Positions 16,715 to 26,321 are shown, counted from the stretch's first letter. The stretch: DNA of 64,000 bases from Streptomyces sp. SID13031 (GCF_010548305.1 NZ_JAAGLV010000021.1:1-64000), one strand, 5' to 3'. Program-made: numbers and translations. Notes: generated by a model from the letters alone, not told the origin.

Positions 16715-17900
16715 CCGCCGCTACTAGCAGTTTGCTAACGGCCAGCTGAGCCAGGGCGGCCGCCTGATCACCGAGTACCGCGTCGTCGAAGCGGACTTCG
16801 CTTGAATGGTTGGACGGCCCGTCCTCGCCGACATCGTCCGGCCGGGCGCCCAGCATGATGAACGTGCCAGGCACCTGCTCCAGTACCAGCGAGAAGTCCT
16901 CCGAACCCATCAAGGGATTGTCCAGTGGCAGTACCCGTGCCGCACCGAACATCTGCCCGAGCTCGCCGGCCGCCGCGGCGGTACTCGCCGGGTCGTTGAC
17001 CGTCACCGGGTACTGCCGCTGGAAGTCCACGTCGACCGTGCACCCGTAGGCCGAGGCGATTCCCTCGGCCAGCACGGGTAGTTCGCGGGCCAGCTGGTTC
17101 CAGGACGCGTCCGACAGTGTGCGGACGGTAGCCCCGAGGGCCGCGGTGTTCGGGATGACGTTGATCGCGACCCCGGCCGCGAGTTGCGTCACTGTGATCA
17201 CCACCGGGTCGAAAACGTTCACCTTGCGCGTCGCGTAGGTCTGCAGGGCCAGCACGAGCTCGGCGACGACCGGGACCGGATCGACCGTCGTGTCCGGCGC
17301 CGACCCGTGCCCGCCCTTACCGTGCACGGTGATGTGGAGCTGGTTGGAGCCGGCCATCATCGTTCCGGGCCGGGTCAGGAACAGTCCCTTGGCCGCCTGG
17401 GACCAGACATGAACGGCGTACGCGGCCACCGGCTTCTCCCCGGTGGCCCGCAGCAGACCTTCCTCGATCATCCACCCGGCGCCCCGCAGCCCTTCCTCAC
17501 CGGGCTGGAACATGAAGACGACGTTGCCGTGCAGCTCGCCGCGATGTTCGCTGAGCAACCGCGCGGCGCCGACCAGGCCGGCAGTGTGGAGGTCGTGGCC
17601 GCAGGCGTGCATGTTGCCGTTGGCCGAGGCGTACTCCAGGCCGGTCTCCTCGACCACCGGGAGGGCGTCCATGTCGCCACGGAGCAGCACGGTCGGCCCG
17701 GGACGATCGCCGCGCAGTACCCCGACGATCGAGGTCAGTTCTTTACCGGTGGTGATCTCGAGCGGCAGGCCGGACAGCTCGTCGAGCACCATCGCCTGGG
17801 TCTTCGGCAGGTCCAGGCCGACCTCGGGGATCTCGTGCAGCGCGCGGCGCAGGGCGACCAGCCCGGGAGCGATCGCGGCGGCTTCGTCGATGAGACCCAT
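16701..17900 (-). CDS. M20-family amidohydrolase
   Basis: A 399-residue zinc amidohydrolase of the hippurate/N-acyl-amino-acid hydrolase type (M20D). Metal and catalytic motifs are visible: RGDMDALP, MHACGHDLH, PGEEGLRGA and VHVWS, and a late GSEDF with downstream His. It should release amino acids from N-acylated or peptide-like substrates in the cytoplasm. The ATG at 17900 overlaps the stop of the transporter binding-protein gene by one base, so it is the last gene of the peptide-transport operon and probably processes the imported substrate. Confidence 0.93.
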   Translation of the reverse strand: MGLIDEAAAIAPGLVALRRALHEIPEVGLDLPKTQAMVLDELSGLPLEITTGKELTSIVGVLRGDRPGPTVLLRGDMDALPVVEETGLEYASANGNMHACGHDLHTAGLVGAARLLSEHRGELHGNVVFMFQPGEEGLRGAGWMIEEGLLRATGEKPVAAYAVHVWSQAAKGLFLTRPGTMMAGSNQLHITVHGKGGHGSAPDTTVDPVPVVAELVLALQTYATRKVNVFDPVVITVTQLAAGVAINVIPNTAALGATVRTLSDASWNQLARELPVLAEGIASAYGCTVDVDFQRQYPVTVNDPASTAAAAGELGQMFGAARVLPLDNPLMGSEDFSLVLEQVPGTFIMLGARPDDVGEDGPSNHSSEVRFDDAVLGDQAAALAQLAVSKLLVAAVRTG

Positions 17901-19534
17901 CAGCTCGCTCCCTCGAAAGCCCATTGCCCGATGTTCGCCACCGTACCGTTCCAGAACGGCGCCGGGCCGCCGACCGCGACCGACTTTCCGGTCGAGGCGA
18001 CCGCGTGGTCGGAGTACAGGGTCAGGATCGGCAGATCCGTCTGCCAGAGCTTCTGCAGGTCGTTGTAGATCTTGTGCCTGGCCGCGGGGTTCGCCTCGGA
18101 CGTCCCGGCCAGCAGGAGGCGGTCGCTGTCCGGGGAGGCGTAGCCGGTCAGGTTGAAGGATCCGGTCGACCCGTACATGTTGGACACGTCCGGGTCGATG
18201 TTGAAGTTCAGGCCCATCAGGACCAGGTCGTGCTCCTTGGCGCGGGCCTTGGCCAGGGTGGTGGGGAAGTCGTAGTTCGTCTGCACCACGTTCAGGCCGA
18301 TGGCCTTGAAGTTCTGCAGCATGATGTCGGCGGAGCGCTCCCGGATCTTGTTGCCGGTCGGTACGACGAAGTCGATCTTCTTGCCGAAGTCCCAACCGGC
18401 GTCGGTCAGCAGCTTCTTGGCGAGCGCCGGGTCGTAGGTCAGGTCCTTCTGGCTCTTGTCCAGGTACGGGCTCTGGCTGGTGTAAGGGCCGTCGACGATC
18501 TCGCCGTTGCCGAGCAGCAGTTGGTCGACCATCTGCTGCCGGTTGATCGCATGCGCGAGCCCCAGCCGCATTCGCGGATCAGGGAAGCTCTTGACGTTGA
18601 ACTGGATCGTCTGGAAACCGATGGTCGGGTTCACCTTGGTGTTCACCTCGCGCAGACCCTGGACCGTCTTCAGGTCCTGGAACGGGATGTTCCCGATCCC
18701 GCCGCCGGAGTTCATCAGGATGGACTGGGTCTGCAGCTCGCCGGCCAGGTTCGCGGCCGGCATGATCTTCACGATCACCTTGCTGATCTTGGCCGCACCG
18801 AGGTAGTAGTCCGGATCGGCCGTGTACTCGATGCTGGCGTTCTGGGTGTACTTCGCGAACTTGTACGGACCGCTGGTGACATCGGGGAGCTGGGCGAACT
18901 TGCTGTCATCGACCTTGGCCGGCGCGACGCTGCCCAGCACGTGCTCGGGCACGATGACGATCTTGGTGCCCATCATCTCCTTGATGTAGTTGGGATCCAC
19001 CGGCGTCTTCGTGGTGAACACCACGGTGCTGTCATCGGTCGCCTTCAGGCCGGGGACGGCCGTCCCGCCCTTGGGAAGCTTGCCGGTGGCATCGACTCCG
19101 GTGAGCGCGGTGATGTTGCCGCCGAGGGTGGTCAGGGAATCGCGGTTGGCGATCAGGTTGATGGTGAAGACGACGTCCTTCGCGGTGATCGGCTTGCCAT
19201 CGCTCCATTTCGCGCCGGTGTGCAGCTTGACCGTGAAGGTCTTGTTGTCCTGGCTCTGGATCGACTCGGCGAGCTTGGGGACGAATTTCAGCGGCTCGGG
19301 CTGATCGAGCAATGTGTCCATCGCGAACCGCACGGCCCACTGGCCGGCGATGTCCGCCTGGTTGATCGGGTTGAAGCTAGCCGGCGGGTTGACGGTGCCG
19401 ATGTAGAGCGTGTCGCCGGCTGTGCCCCCGCCCGTGTCGCCTGAGCAGGCCGCGGCGGCGAGCAGCCCGCCGGTGGTCAGCGCGGCGATCAGGAGTCGGG
19501 TCGGGCGGCGCCGGGCGGTGGTCGGTGCACTCAT
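17900..19534 (-). CDS. Peptide ABC transporter substrate-binding lipoprotein
   Basis: A 544-residue family-5 extracellular solute-binding protein. Signal peptide and lipobox end at Cys30 (LLAAAAC). The mature part shows the SBP_bac_5 signatures KFVPKLAES, TVKLHTGAKWSDGKPITAKDV (positions about 93-113) and RLGLAHAINRQ. It delivers di- or oligopeptides, or acyl-amino acids, to the two permeases encoded upstream. An in-frame earlier start (19669) would place 45 arginine-rich residues before the signal peptide and was rejected. Confidence 0.93.
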   Translation of the reverse strand: MSAPTTARRRPTRLLIAALTTGGLLAAAACSGDTGGGTAGDTLYIGTVNPPASFNPINQADIAGQWAVRFAMDTLLDQPEPLKFVPKLAESIQSQDNKTFTVKLHTGAKWSDGKPITAKDVVFTINLIANRDSLTTLGGNITALTGVDATGKLPKGGTAVPGLKATDDSTVVFTTKTPVDPNYIKEMMGTKIVIVPEHVLGSVAPAKVDDSKFAQLPDVTSGPYKFAKYTQNASIEYTADPDYYLGAAKISKVIVKIMPAANLAGELQTQSILMNSGGGIGNIPFQDLKTVQGLREVNTKVNPTIGFQTIQFNVKSFPDPRMRLGLAHAINRQQMVDQLLLGNGEIVDGPYTSQSPYLDKSQKDLTYDPALAKKLLTDAGWDFGKKIDFVVPTGNKIRERSADIMLQNFKAIGLNVVQTNYDFPTTLAKARAKEHDLVLMGLNFNIDPDVSNMYGSTGSFNLTGYASPDSDRLLLAGTSEANPAARHKIYNDLQKLWQTDLPILTLYSDHAVASTGKSVAVGGPAPFWNGTVANIGQWAFEGAS

Positions 19535-19563
19535 GGATGGAGCTCCCCTTCTCGGATGACGGC

Positions 19564-20430
19564 TTAGGCGTGGGAGCGGGACTCCATCGAGTCCCGGAGC
19601 CCGTCGCCGACGAAGTTGATCGACAAGACGGCGAGCAGGATCATCAGGCCGGGCGGGATCCAGATCCACGGCTGGCTGGACAGCACGGTGATCGACTGTG
19701 CCTCGCTGAGCATGTTTCCCCAGCTGGCCGCCGGTGGCCGGACGCCCAGGCCCAGGAAGCTCAGGCCCGATTCGAGGATGATCGCCTGCGCCACCCCGAA
19801 GGTCGCGTTCACGATGATCGGTGACAGCGCGTTCGGCAGGATGTGCCGGAACAGGATCCGTGGCGTGCTGTACCCCAGTGTCACGGCGGCCTGGACGTAG
19901 TCGCTCTGCTTGATCGACAAGACGCTGCCGCGGACCAGCCGGCCGATCATCGGCCAGGCCAGCAGGCCGATCACCACGATGATGGTGAGCAGGCTCGGTC
20001 CGAGCACGCTGACCAGGATCAGGATCACCATGAAGTACGGGAAGGACATGAACACGTCGGTGATCCGCATGATCACCAGGTCCACCCAGCGCCCGTAGTA
20101 CCCGGCGAGCAGCCCGAGCAGGACCCCGATCACCAGATAGACGGCGACCGCCCCGACGCCGACACTCATCGACACCCGCGAGCCGTAGATCAGCCTGCTC
20201 AGCACGTCCCGGCCGACCGAGTCGGTGCCGAGCAGGTGGTCCGCCGACGGCGGCGCCTCGAAGGCGTCGAAGATCCGGTTCGGATCGTGGGGCGCCAGCA
20301 GTGGCGCCAGCGCCGCCATCAGGACGAGCAGGGCGACGATGACAAGCCCGGCGACGGCCACCCGGTGACGGAGGAACCGCCTGACCACCAGTCCGGCGGA
20401 CGAACGCTCCTTGCCCCGCGCCTTATGCAT
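19564..20430 (-). CDS. Peptide ABC transporter permease (DppC type)
   Basis: A 288-residue inner-membrane subunit with an N-terminal helix followed by a BPD_transp_1 domain. The conserved GTDSVGRDVLSRLIYGSR (about 67-84) is the DppC/OppC signature, and the EAA-type loop is near AVTLGYSTPRILFRHILPNALSP. The ATG at 20430 overlaps the 3' end of the DppB-type gene by 8 bp. It forms the channel with that protein. Confidence 0.94.
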   Translation of the reverse strand: MHKARGKERSSAGLVVRRFLRHRVAVAGLVIVALLVLMAALAPLLAPHDPNRIFDAFEAPPSADHLLGTDSVGRDVLSRLIYGSRVSMSVGVGAVAVYLVIGVLLGLLAGYYGRWVDLVIMRITDVFMSFPYFMVILILVSVLGPSLLTIIVVIGLLAWPMIGRLVRGSVLSIKQSDYVQAAVTLGYSTPRILFRHILPNALSPIIVNATFGVAQAIILESGLSFLGLGVRPPAASWGNMLSEAQSITVLSSQPWIWIPPGLMILLAVLSINFVGDGLRDSMESRSHA

Positions 20431-21373
20431 AAGCGATCCTCGGATCGACCACGGCGTAGGCGACGTCGGTCAGCAGATTGGCTGCGAAGACCGAGACCGC
20501 CGCGATCAGGTTGATCCCCATCAGTACGGCGTAGTCCCGCGACCCGATCGACTGGATGGTCAGCAGCCCGATCCCGGGCCACTGGAAGATCTGCTCGGTG
20601 ACGATCGCGCCGCCGATCAGGGTGGACAGATCGACGCCGACCACGGTCACCAGCGGGATCAGCGCGTTGCGCAGGGCGTGCTTGCTGGTGATCGTGGACC
20701 GGCCCAGCCCTTTGGCCTTCGCGGTTCTGATGTAGTCCTGGCCGAAAGCGTCGATCATGCTCGAGCGGACATAGCGGGCCATGTTCGCAGCGGTCGCCGT
20801 GGCCAGCACGGCGACCGGCAGGATCAGATGCTCGACCCGGTCGGCGAGCCCGCCGCCGCGGCCGAGGGTGAGCATGCCGCCGGTCGGGAACCAGCCGAGC
20901 GTCAACGCGAAAACATAGATCAGCGCCAGGCCGAGGAAGAAGTGCGGTACCGAGATGCCGAGGAACGACAACCCCACCACCCCGTAGTCGGCCGCGGTGT
21001 TCTTCTTCCTGGCCGCGAAGATCCCGATCGGGATGGCGATCAGGTAGGCGACGACCAACGAGGTACCCATCAGCAGCAACGTCGGGCCGATCCGGTCGCC
21101 GATCAACTGGGTGACCGGCTCGCGATTCTGGAACGACACCCCGAGATCACCCTGGAAGAGCCGGCTGAGCCAGTGGAAGTACTGCACGAAGACCGGCTGA
21201 TCGAGGCCGAGCTCCGCCTCGGCTCTGGCGACGTCTTCCGGCGTCGAGGTCGGGGAGAGGTAGAGGTCGGCCGGGCTGCCCGGCGCCAGGTTGATGATCA
21301 GGAAGTTGATCAGCGTGACGCCGAGCAGGACCGGGATCCCGATCACCAGTCGCCGAATCAGGTAGGAGACCAT
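20423..21373 (-). CDS. Peptide ABC transporter permease (DppB type)
   Basis: A 316-residue permease. It begins MVSYLIRRLVIGIPVLLGVT and contains the DppB features LAPGSPADL near residue 30 and the ARYVRSSMIDAFGQDYIRTA loop (EAA motif region). Six hydrophobic segments are evident. The start ATG at 21373 overlaps the stop of the upstream ATPase gene by one base. The longer ORF start at 21493 lies inside that ATPase gene and is a shadow. Confidence 0.94.
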   Translation of the reverse strand: MVSYLIRRLVIGIPVLLGVTLINFLIINLAPGSPADLYLSPTSTPEDVARAEAELGLDQPVFVQYFHWLSRLFQGDLGVSFQNREPVTQLIGDRIGPTLLLMGTSLVVAYLIAIPIGIFAARKKNTAADYGVVGLSFLGISVPHFFLGLALIYVFALTLGWFPTGGMLTLGRGGGLADRVEHLILPVAVLATATAANMARYVRSSMIDAFGQDYIRTAKAKGLGRSTITSKHALRNALIPLVTVVGVDLSTLIGGAIVTEQIFQWPGIGLLTIQSIGSRDYAVLMGINLIAAVSVFAANLLTDVAYAVVDPRIAYA

Positions 21374-22398
21374 CAGCTCGCCGCCGCCACTGCCGGCGTA
21401 CCGGCTGCCAGGGGAAAATGACAGGCGACCGGATGTCCGCCGGTGCTCAGCTGCGGCACCTCGGTTTTGCAGATCTCCTGGGCATACCGGCACCGGGTGT
21501 GGAAGACGCAGCCCGGCGGCGGCTTCGCGGGACTCGGCACATCGCCCTCGACGATGATCCGCTGCCGGTCGCGCAAGCGCGGATCGGGCTCGGGATAGGC
21601 GTCGAGCAGGATCTGCGTGTAGGGGTGACGAGGCCGGGCGAAGATCTCCGCGGTATCCGCGATCTCCATCACCTTGCCCAGATACATCACCACGACCCGG
21701 TCGCTGATGTATTTGATCGCGCCCAGACCGTGCGAGATGAAGAGGTACGTCAGTCCGAACTCGCCCTGCAGATCCTTGAGCAGGTTCAGCACCTGCGCCT
21801 GGATCGACACGTCGAGCGCGGACACCGGCTCGTCGCAGACGATCAGCTTCGGCTCGAGCATCAGGGCGCGGGCGATCCCGACCCGCTGCCGCTGACCGCC
21901 CGAGAGCTCGTGCGGATAGCGGTTCAGATACACCGTCGGCAGCCCGACCACCTGCAGGATCTCGGCCGCCCTGGCCCGCGCTCCGGCCCGGTCGAGCCGA
22001 CGGTGGGCGATCAGCGGTTCGGCGAGCAGATCGCCGATCCGGATCTGCGGATTCAGGGAGGAGTACGGATCCTGGAAGACCATCTGCAGGTCGGTCCGCA
22101 GCCGCCTCATCCCGCCCTTCGACAACGAGGCGATGTCGGTGCCCTCGAAGATCACCGAGCCGGCGGTCGGCGTTTCGAGCCGGACGACGGCGCGGCCTGT
22201 GGTCGACTTGCCGCAGCCGGATTCCCCCACGATGCCGAGGGTCTCGCCCGGGTACACGTCGAAGCTGACATCATCGACGGCGCGAACCTGACCAACCGTA
22301 CGAGCGAGTACACCTTTGCGGATCGGGTAGTAGCGCTTCAGATTGCTGACCCGCAACAACGGCTGGTCAGCCGGCCCGGGTGGCTTGGTCAGCGTCAT
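21373..22398 (-). CDS. Peptide ABC transporter ATPase (DppF type)
   Basis: A 341-residue ATPase. Walker A GESGCGKST, signature LSGGQRQR, Walker B LIVCDEPVSALD and the C-terminal oligopeptide/dipeptide ABC extension with the cysteine-rich PGCVFHTRCRYAQEIC cluster (an iron-sulfur-like motif of this subgroup) are present. The ATG at 22398 gives a 4-bp overlap with the preceding ATPase gene. Confidence 0.95.
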   Translation of the reverse strand: MTLTKPPGPADQPLLRVSNLKRYYPIRKGVLARTVGQVRAVDDVSFDVYPGETLGIVGESGCGKSTTGRAVVRLETPTAGSVIFEGTDIASLSKGGMRRLRTDLQMVFQDPYSSLNPQIRIGDLLAEPLIAHRRLDRAGARARAAEILQVVGLPTVYLNRYPHELSGGQRQRVGIARALMLEPKLIVCDEPVSALDVSIQAQVLNLLKDLQGEFGLTYLFISHGLGAIKYISDRVVVMYLGKVMEIADTAEIFARPRHPYTQILLDAYPEPDPRLRDRQRIIVEGDVPSPAKPPPGCVFHTRCRYAQEICKTEVPQLSTGGHPVACHFPLAAGTPAVAAAS

Positions 22399-23420
22399 GC
22401 CGGCACCACCGCCGCGGCGGTCTTCGGTAGGGGCGCCCCGTCGTACAGCCAGCACCGTACTGCGTGCGCGCCCTGGCCGGCGGTGCTGAGGAGCTCGGGT
22501 CGCTCGCCCGCGCAGCGGTCCATCGCCTGCGGGCAGCGTTCGTGAAAGCGGCAGCCGGCCGGCATCTGCAGCAGGCTCGGCACCGATCCGGGGATGGCCG
22601 CGAGCCGATCACCTGCCGGGGCGGTCAGGTGCGGGATCGATCGCAGCAGGGCGGTCGTGTACGGGTGCTCGGGCTCGTCGAAGAGGGTGTAGACGTCGGT
22701 CTGTTCGACCACCTGGCCGGCGTACATCACCGCGACTCGATCGGCCATCTCGGCCACCACCCCGAGGTCGTGGGTGATGAAGATCATCGCGGTACCGGCC
22801 TCGTCGCTGAGGTCGCGCAGCAACTTCAGGATCTGGGCCTGGATCGTGACGTCGAGAGCTGTCGTCGGTTCGTCGGCGATGATCAGCCTCGGCTCGCAAC
22901 TCAGCGCCATCGCGATCATCGCCCGCTGCCGCATACCGCCCGACAACCGATGCGGATAGTCGTCCACGACGTCCCGGGCCCGCGGGATGCCGACCTTCTG
23001 CAGCAGGTCGACCACTCGCGCCCTGGCCTGCTTCCTGGTCAGCCCCAGGTGCAGGATCATCGTCTCGGAGAGCTGATCGCCGATGGTCAGCACCGGGTTC
23101 AGCGACGTCATCGGCTCCTGGAAGATCATCGCGATCGAGTTACCGCGAACCGTGCGCAGGCGACTCTCCGGCAGCGTCACCAGGTCCTGGCCTTCGAAGA
23201 CCACCTGGCCCTGGGTGATCCGGCCGTTGTCGGCGAGCAGCCCCATGATCGACAGCGCGGTCACCGATTTGCCGCTACCGGACTCGCCGACCAGACAGAG
23301 GGTCTCACCGGCCGCCAGGCTGAAGCTGACCTCGTCGACCGCGGTGGCGGTGCCTTCGTCGGTGCTGAACTCGGTCTTCAGATTGTCGACCCGCAGCAAC
23401 GCGGGGGCGTCTGTTGACAA
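22395..23420 (-). CDS. Peptide ABC transporter ATPase (DppD type)
   Basis: A 341-residue ATPase, first gene of the operon, with a TTG start at 23420 preceded by GGAGGATCGC. Walker A GESGSGKS, signature LSGGMRQR, Walker [13 protein letters not shown] and the C-terminal [17 protein letters not shown] cysteine cluster are intact. It pairs with the DppF-type subunit. The operon promoter must lie in the 164-bp gap shared with the divergent Lrp-type gene. Confidence 0.94.
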   Translation of the reverse strand: MSTDAPALLRVDNLKTEFSTDEGTATAVDEVSFSLAAGETLCLVGESGSGKSVTALSIMGLLADNGRITQGQVVFEGQDLVTLPESRLRTVRGNSIAMIFQEPMTSLNPVLTIGDQLSETMILHLGLTRKQARARVVDLLQKVGIPRARDVVDDYPHRLSGGMRQRAMIAMALSCEPRLIIADEPTTALDVTIQAQILKLLRDLSDEAGTAMIFITHDLGVVAEMADRVAVMYAGQVVEQTDVYTLFDEPEHPYTTALLRSIPHLTAPAGDRLAAIPGSVPSLLQMPAGCRFHERCPQAMDRCAGERPELLSTAGQGAHAVRCWLYDGAPLPKTAAAVVPA

Positions 23421-23525
23421 GCGATCCTCCGATGGGCGATGGGGAGATCACAGTGCGTCGGTGGACCGTCACCGACGGTCGACCTACTGAGGATGCTCCG
23501 GGCTCCGCGCGGTCGATCAAATTTT

Positions 23526-23535
23526 TGTCATGACA
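23526..23535. promoter_or_regulatory. Palindrome between transporter operon and regulator
   Basis: TGTCATGACA is a perfect 10-bp palindrome in an AT-richer patch (ATTTTTGTCATGACATT) midway between the divergent starts at 23420 and 23585. It is a candidate binding site for the Lrp-type protein, or part of a promoter. Confidence 0.35.
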
Positions 23536-23584
23536 TTGCAGGGAACTTGCGTGCCGACAGCGGTCCATGCAGGGATATTGAGTT

Positions 23585-24613
23585 GTGGACGACGTAGATT
23601 TCGCGCTGATTAACGCTTTACAGATCAGTCCGCGAGCCGGCTGGTCGCAACTCGAAGCGATTCTGGGAGTCGACTCGACGACGCTGTCACGCCGCTGGAC
23701 CAGGCTGGTCGAGAGCGGGCTGGTGTGGAGTTCATGCTTCGCCGTGACCCCGCCGGAGCAGGCTCAGTTGCCGACCGGTGTTCTTGCCCTGGTCGAGGTG
23801 TCCTGCGTCGCAGGCGAGCGCGAGAAGGTGATCGAGAGCATCGTGCTGAACCCCGCCGTCCTCACCATCGACTGCACGTCCGGTTCGCGCGAGTTGATTC
23901 TGACCCTGTCCTTCATGTCGGTCTCCGGGGTGGACGCCTATGTGGCCGCCGAACTCGCCGCGGTGCCCGGCGTGCTGGGCACCAGGACCCACTTCACCCG
24001 CACCTTCTTCAAGGAAGGGACGAGTTGGCGGCTCGGAGTACTCCGCCAGCGCCAGATCCGGGCTCTGCATGACCTGCCTGCGACGGGTATCGACGCACCG
24101 GCCGTGCCGACCCGCCTACATGAACTGGTGATCACCGGACTCGCGGGCGACATCCGCCGGTCGGCCACCTCGATCGCCGATGAGATCGGCAAGAGCGTGG
24201 CCACTGTCACCCGGGCGATCGGCCAGATCATGCATGCGTCCTGGGCCCGTACCCGGATCGACTTCGCGCACAACGTGGTCGGCTACGACGCCTCCGTGAT
24301 GGTCTGGTTCAGCGTTCCGCACCATCAGTTGGAGACAGTCGGAGCCGGGCTGGCGCTGATGCCGGAGACGAGGATGTGCTGCTCGGTGGTCAACAGCGCC
24401 AACCTCGCCGTTGTCCTGTGGTTGCACAACCTGCGGGAGTTCGACGCGATCGAGACCAAGATCGCCCGCGCCTTCCCGAGTGCCCAGATCGAAGATCGCT
24501 GGATGCTTCCCCGCTTCGCCAAGCGGATCGGCCACATCCTCACCCCAGCCGGCCTGCACGCCGAGTTCGTCCGCCCCCACAGAACCCCGCTACCCCTACA
24601 CCAGACCGACTAG
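23585..24613 (+). CDS. Double-length Lrp/AsnC-type regulator
   Basis: A 342-residue regulator containing two Lrp-like units in tandem, each with an HTH followed by a RAM-like alpha/beta domain (about 1-150 and 172-330). The first HTH reads SQLEAILGVDSTTLSRRWTRL and the second SATSIADEIGKSVATVTRAI. Single Lrp proteins are about 150 residues, so this is a fused dimer of the kind common in actinobacteria. It is divergent from the peptide transporter/M20 operon and probably controls it in response to an amino acid. GTG start at 23585. The last 74 bp overlap the convergent HAD gene. Confidence 0.9.
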   Translation: MDDVDFALINALQISPRAGWSQLEAILGVDSTTLSRRWTRLVESGLVWSSCFAVTPPEQAQLPTGVLALVEVSCVAGEREKVIESIVLNPAVLTIDCTSGSRELILTLSFMSVSGVDAYVAAELAAVPGVLGTRTHFTRTFFKEGTSWRLGVLRQRQIRALHDLPATGIDAPAVPTRLHELVITGLAGDIRRSATSIADEIGKSVATVTRAIGQIMHASWARTRIDFAHNVVGYDASVMVWFSVPHHQLETVGAGLALMPETRMCCSVVNSANLAVVLWLHNLREFDAIETKIARAFPSAQIEDRWMLPRFAKRIGHILTPAGLHAEFVRPHRTPLPLHQTD

Positions 24614-25187
24614 CCCGATCGGCAGCGAATCCGGCGCTCCTTGCCCCTTCGATGTTGGCGGCGCTGTCGTCGATGAACAGGATCGCCGACGGGTCGGCTG
24701 CGATCCGCCGCGCGGCTTCGGTGAAGAAGCCCGGGTCCGGCTTGGCGACGCCGAGGTCGTAGGAGTAGCAACTGACATCGAAGAGGAGGTCGTAGCCGAG
24801 CGCTGCGCGCATGTGTCCGCCGCGGTGCCTCTCCTGGTTCGTGCCCAGGTGTACGCCGTAGCCGTTGCGCCGGAGCGTTTCCACGATTGCGAAGGACTCT
24901 TCGACGGGCGCGATGCGGTGCCACACGTCCTGGAAGACGACCGCGGTAGGCGTCAGGACGCCGTACTCGGCGAGTGACGCAGCCAGCATGGGCAGGTAGT
25001 CACCGCGTCCGGCGAGCGTCGGAAGTTCGTCCTTCCAGGTCTTGTGCAGGAACTCGCGTGCTCTGTCGCCGACATACGGTTCCATCGCGGCATACCACCC
25101 ATCGGGGATGTCCTGAAGCACTCCGTCGGCGTCGAAGAGCAGGTGCCGAATCGGCGAGCCGACGACCTGCCGTTCGCTGCCTGTCAT
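24540..25187 (-). CDS. HAD-superfamily hydrolase
   Basis: A 215-residue haloacid-dehalogenase-type phosphatase. Motif I LLFDADGVL (nucleophile Asp), motif II LGTNQ, motif III Lys in GVAKPDPGFF and motif IV LFIDDSAANIEGA are all present. The last 30 or so residues (after GARSAGFAAD) are Gly/Arg-rich, unlike the family, and are encoded largely in the 74-bp overlap with the Lrp-type gene, so the natural C-terminus may have been replaced. Substrate unknown. Confidence 0.85.
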   Translation of the reverse strand: MTGSERQVVGSPIRHLLFDADGVLQDIPDGWYAAMEPYVGDRAREFLHKTWKDELPTLAGRGDYLPMLAASLAEYGVLTPTAVVFQDVWHRIAPVEESFAIVETLRRNGYGVHLGTNQERHRGGHMRAALGYDLLFDVSCYSYDLGVAKPDPGFFTEAARRIAADPSAILFIDDSAANIEGARSAGFAADRASRSGVGVAGFCGGGRTRRAGRLG

Positions 25188-25200
25188 GGCTTCTGGATCA

Positions 25201-25863
25201 TCAGTGCGCGCCTCGGGGCAGGCCGAGGGTTGCGATGAGGTCTTCGTGCAGTTCGAACCAGACGGTGTGGCAGGAGTCGGCGCTGGTTCGGTCGACCCAG
25301 GTGTTGTCTCCTGAGCGCACTCGGTCCAGGGCTGCTGTGAATCTGGTGTCGTAGCCGTGGAAGCGGTGGAGTACGGCGGCGGTCCGCTCCGACACCAGGT
25401 GAAGTGCCTGATCCAAGGCGCTCAGTTGCTCGATGACCTGGCGGTCCCAGTGGGGATCGCTGTGGTCGTTGAAGGCGAGGGCGTCGGTTGCTGTCGGTCT
25501 GATCTGCCAGTTGGTGCAGGTCTGCTGCAGGCGCTCGTTGAGTGGCAGGAATTCTGAGTAGATCTCGTGAATCACCTCGCGCCCGGTTACCTGGTCGAGC
25601 TCGGCGGCGAGTTGCCGTTCGTTCTCCGCGCGTCCGGCGTCGGTGAGCGACCAACCGCCGGTGCCGGCGAACTCGCTCCAGCTGATCCAGCCGAAGGCCT
25701 GGTAGTCGAGCAACAACTCCGTCGTCCCCGCCTGGTCGAGGCTGAACCTTCTGGCGACGGTCTGGTCATCAGCAACGCCCTTGAGCCGAACGGCGTGCAG
25801 TGCCAGCAACTTTGGCGCGGAGACGGAGGCAGGTGCGGGCTGCGATGTGGAGGACCCTGTCAC
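25201..25863 (-). CDS. Winged-helix-like regulator partner
   Basis: A 220-residue cytoplasmic protein with a GTG start overlapping the stop of the upstream HTH gene by 4 bp. The N-terminal region (APKLLALHAVRLKGVADDQTVARRFSL, about 17-43) and the following GWSLTDAGRAENERQL resemble a MarR/PadR-type winged helix with its wing. The rest is helical without known motifs. Coupling with an HTH protein and divergence from a PEP-synthase-like gene suggest that the two proteins jointly control that gene. The upstream extension of the reading frame (to 26184) lies in the neighbouring gene. Confidence 0.7.
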   Translation of the reverse strand: MTGSSTSQPAPASVSAPKLLALHAVRLKGVADDQTVARRFSLDQAGTTELLLDYQAFGWISWSEFAGTGGWSLTDAGRAENERQLAAELDQVTGREVIHEIYSEFLPLNERLQQTCTNWQIRPTATDALAFNDHSDPHWDRQVIEQLSALDQALHLVSERTAAVLHRFHGYDTRFTAALDRVRSGDNTWVDRTSADSCHTVWFELHEDLIATLGLPRGAH

Positions 25864-26321
25864 GGTGCGAGTCCTTCCGCGGGACGGCTTCCCCGCGCAG
25901 TAAGTCGATCGAGGCGCTGCTGACAGGCTTGCGGCGAATTCAGTCCAAGTGCACTGGCCATCTGAGCCCACGTGAGCCCGAGGCCACGCGCCGCGAACAG
26001 CAGCCCGGTCTCGAGTTGGTCGATCTCGGCTCGCGCGGCCGGCAGCAACTGAAGCGCCGCCACCGCCGCGTCGGTCATCTCCTGGTCCGAACCCGCCGCC
26101 CCGTCGAATGCCGCTGAACTCGACCGCCAGAGGAACAACTGGATCAGGTCGGCGGCCGACGGCGGCATGGAACCGACCTGCCACGGCCGCCGATCGAGCT
26201 GGTCGGCACCAGCCGCCAGCAGTCGCTCCCGAGCCTCTCGCTCCCGCTGTGCCTGGGCATGGTCACTCGCGGGCTCGCCCGCACCGTCGTCATTGCGTTG
26301 CACCCCGAAACAGTCCATCAT
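25860..26321 (-). CDS. Small HTH DNA-binding protein
   Basis: About 153 residues. A C-terminal helix-turn-helix reads GLTWAQMASALGLNSPQACQQRL, a pattern seen in actinobacterial DNA-binding proteins. Two adjacent ATGs (26321, 26318) immediately follow a 27-bp palindrome. An earlier TTG (26354) would translate the palindrome and was rejected. No ribosome site precedes the ATGs, so the message may be leaderless. It is coupled by GTGA to the winged-helix-like gene. Confidence 0.65.
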   Translation of the reverse strand: MMDCFGVQRNDDGAGEPASDHAQAQREREARERLLAAGADQLDRRPWQVGSMPPSAADLIQLFLWRSSSAAFDGAAGSDQEMTDAAVAALQLLPAARAEIDQLETGLLFAARGLGLTWAQMASALGLNSPQACQQRLDRLTARGSRPAEGLAP

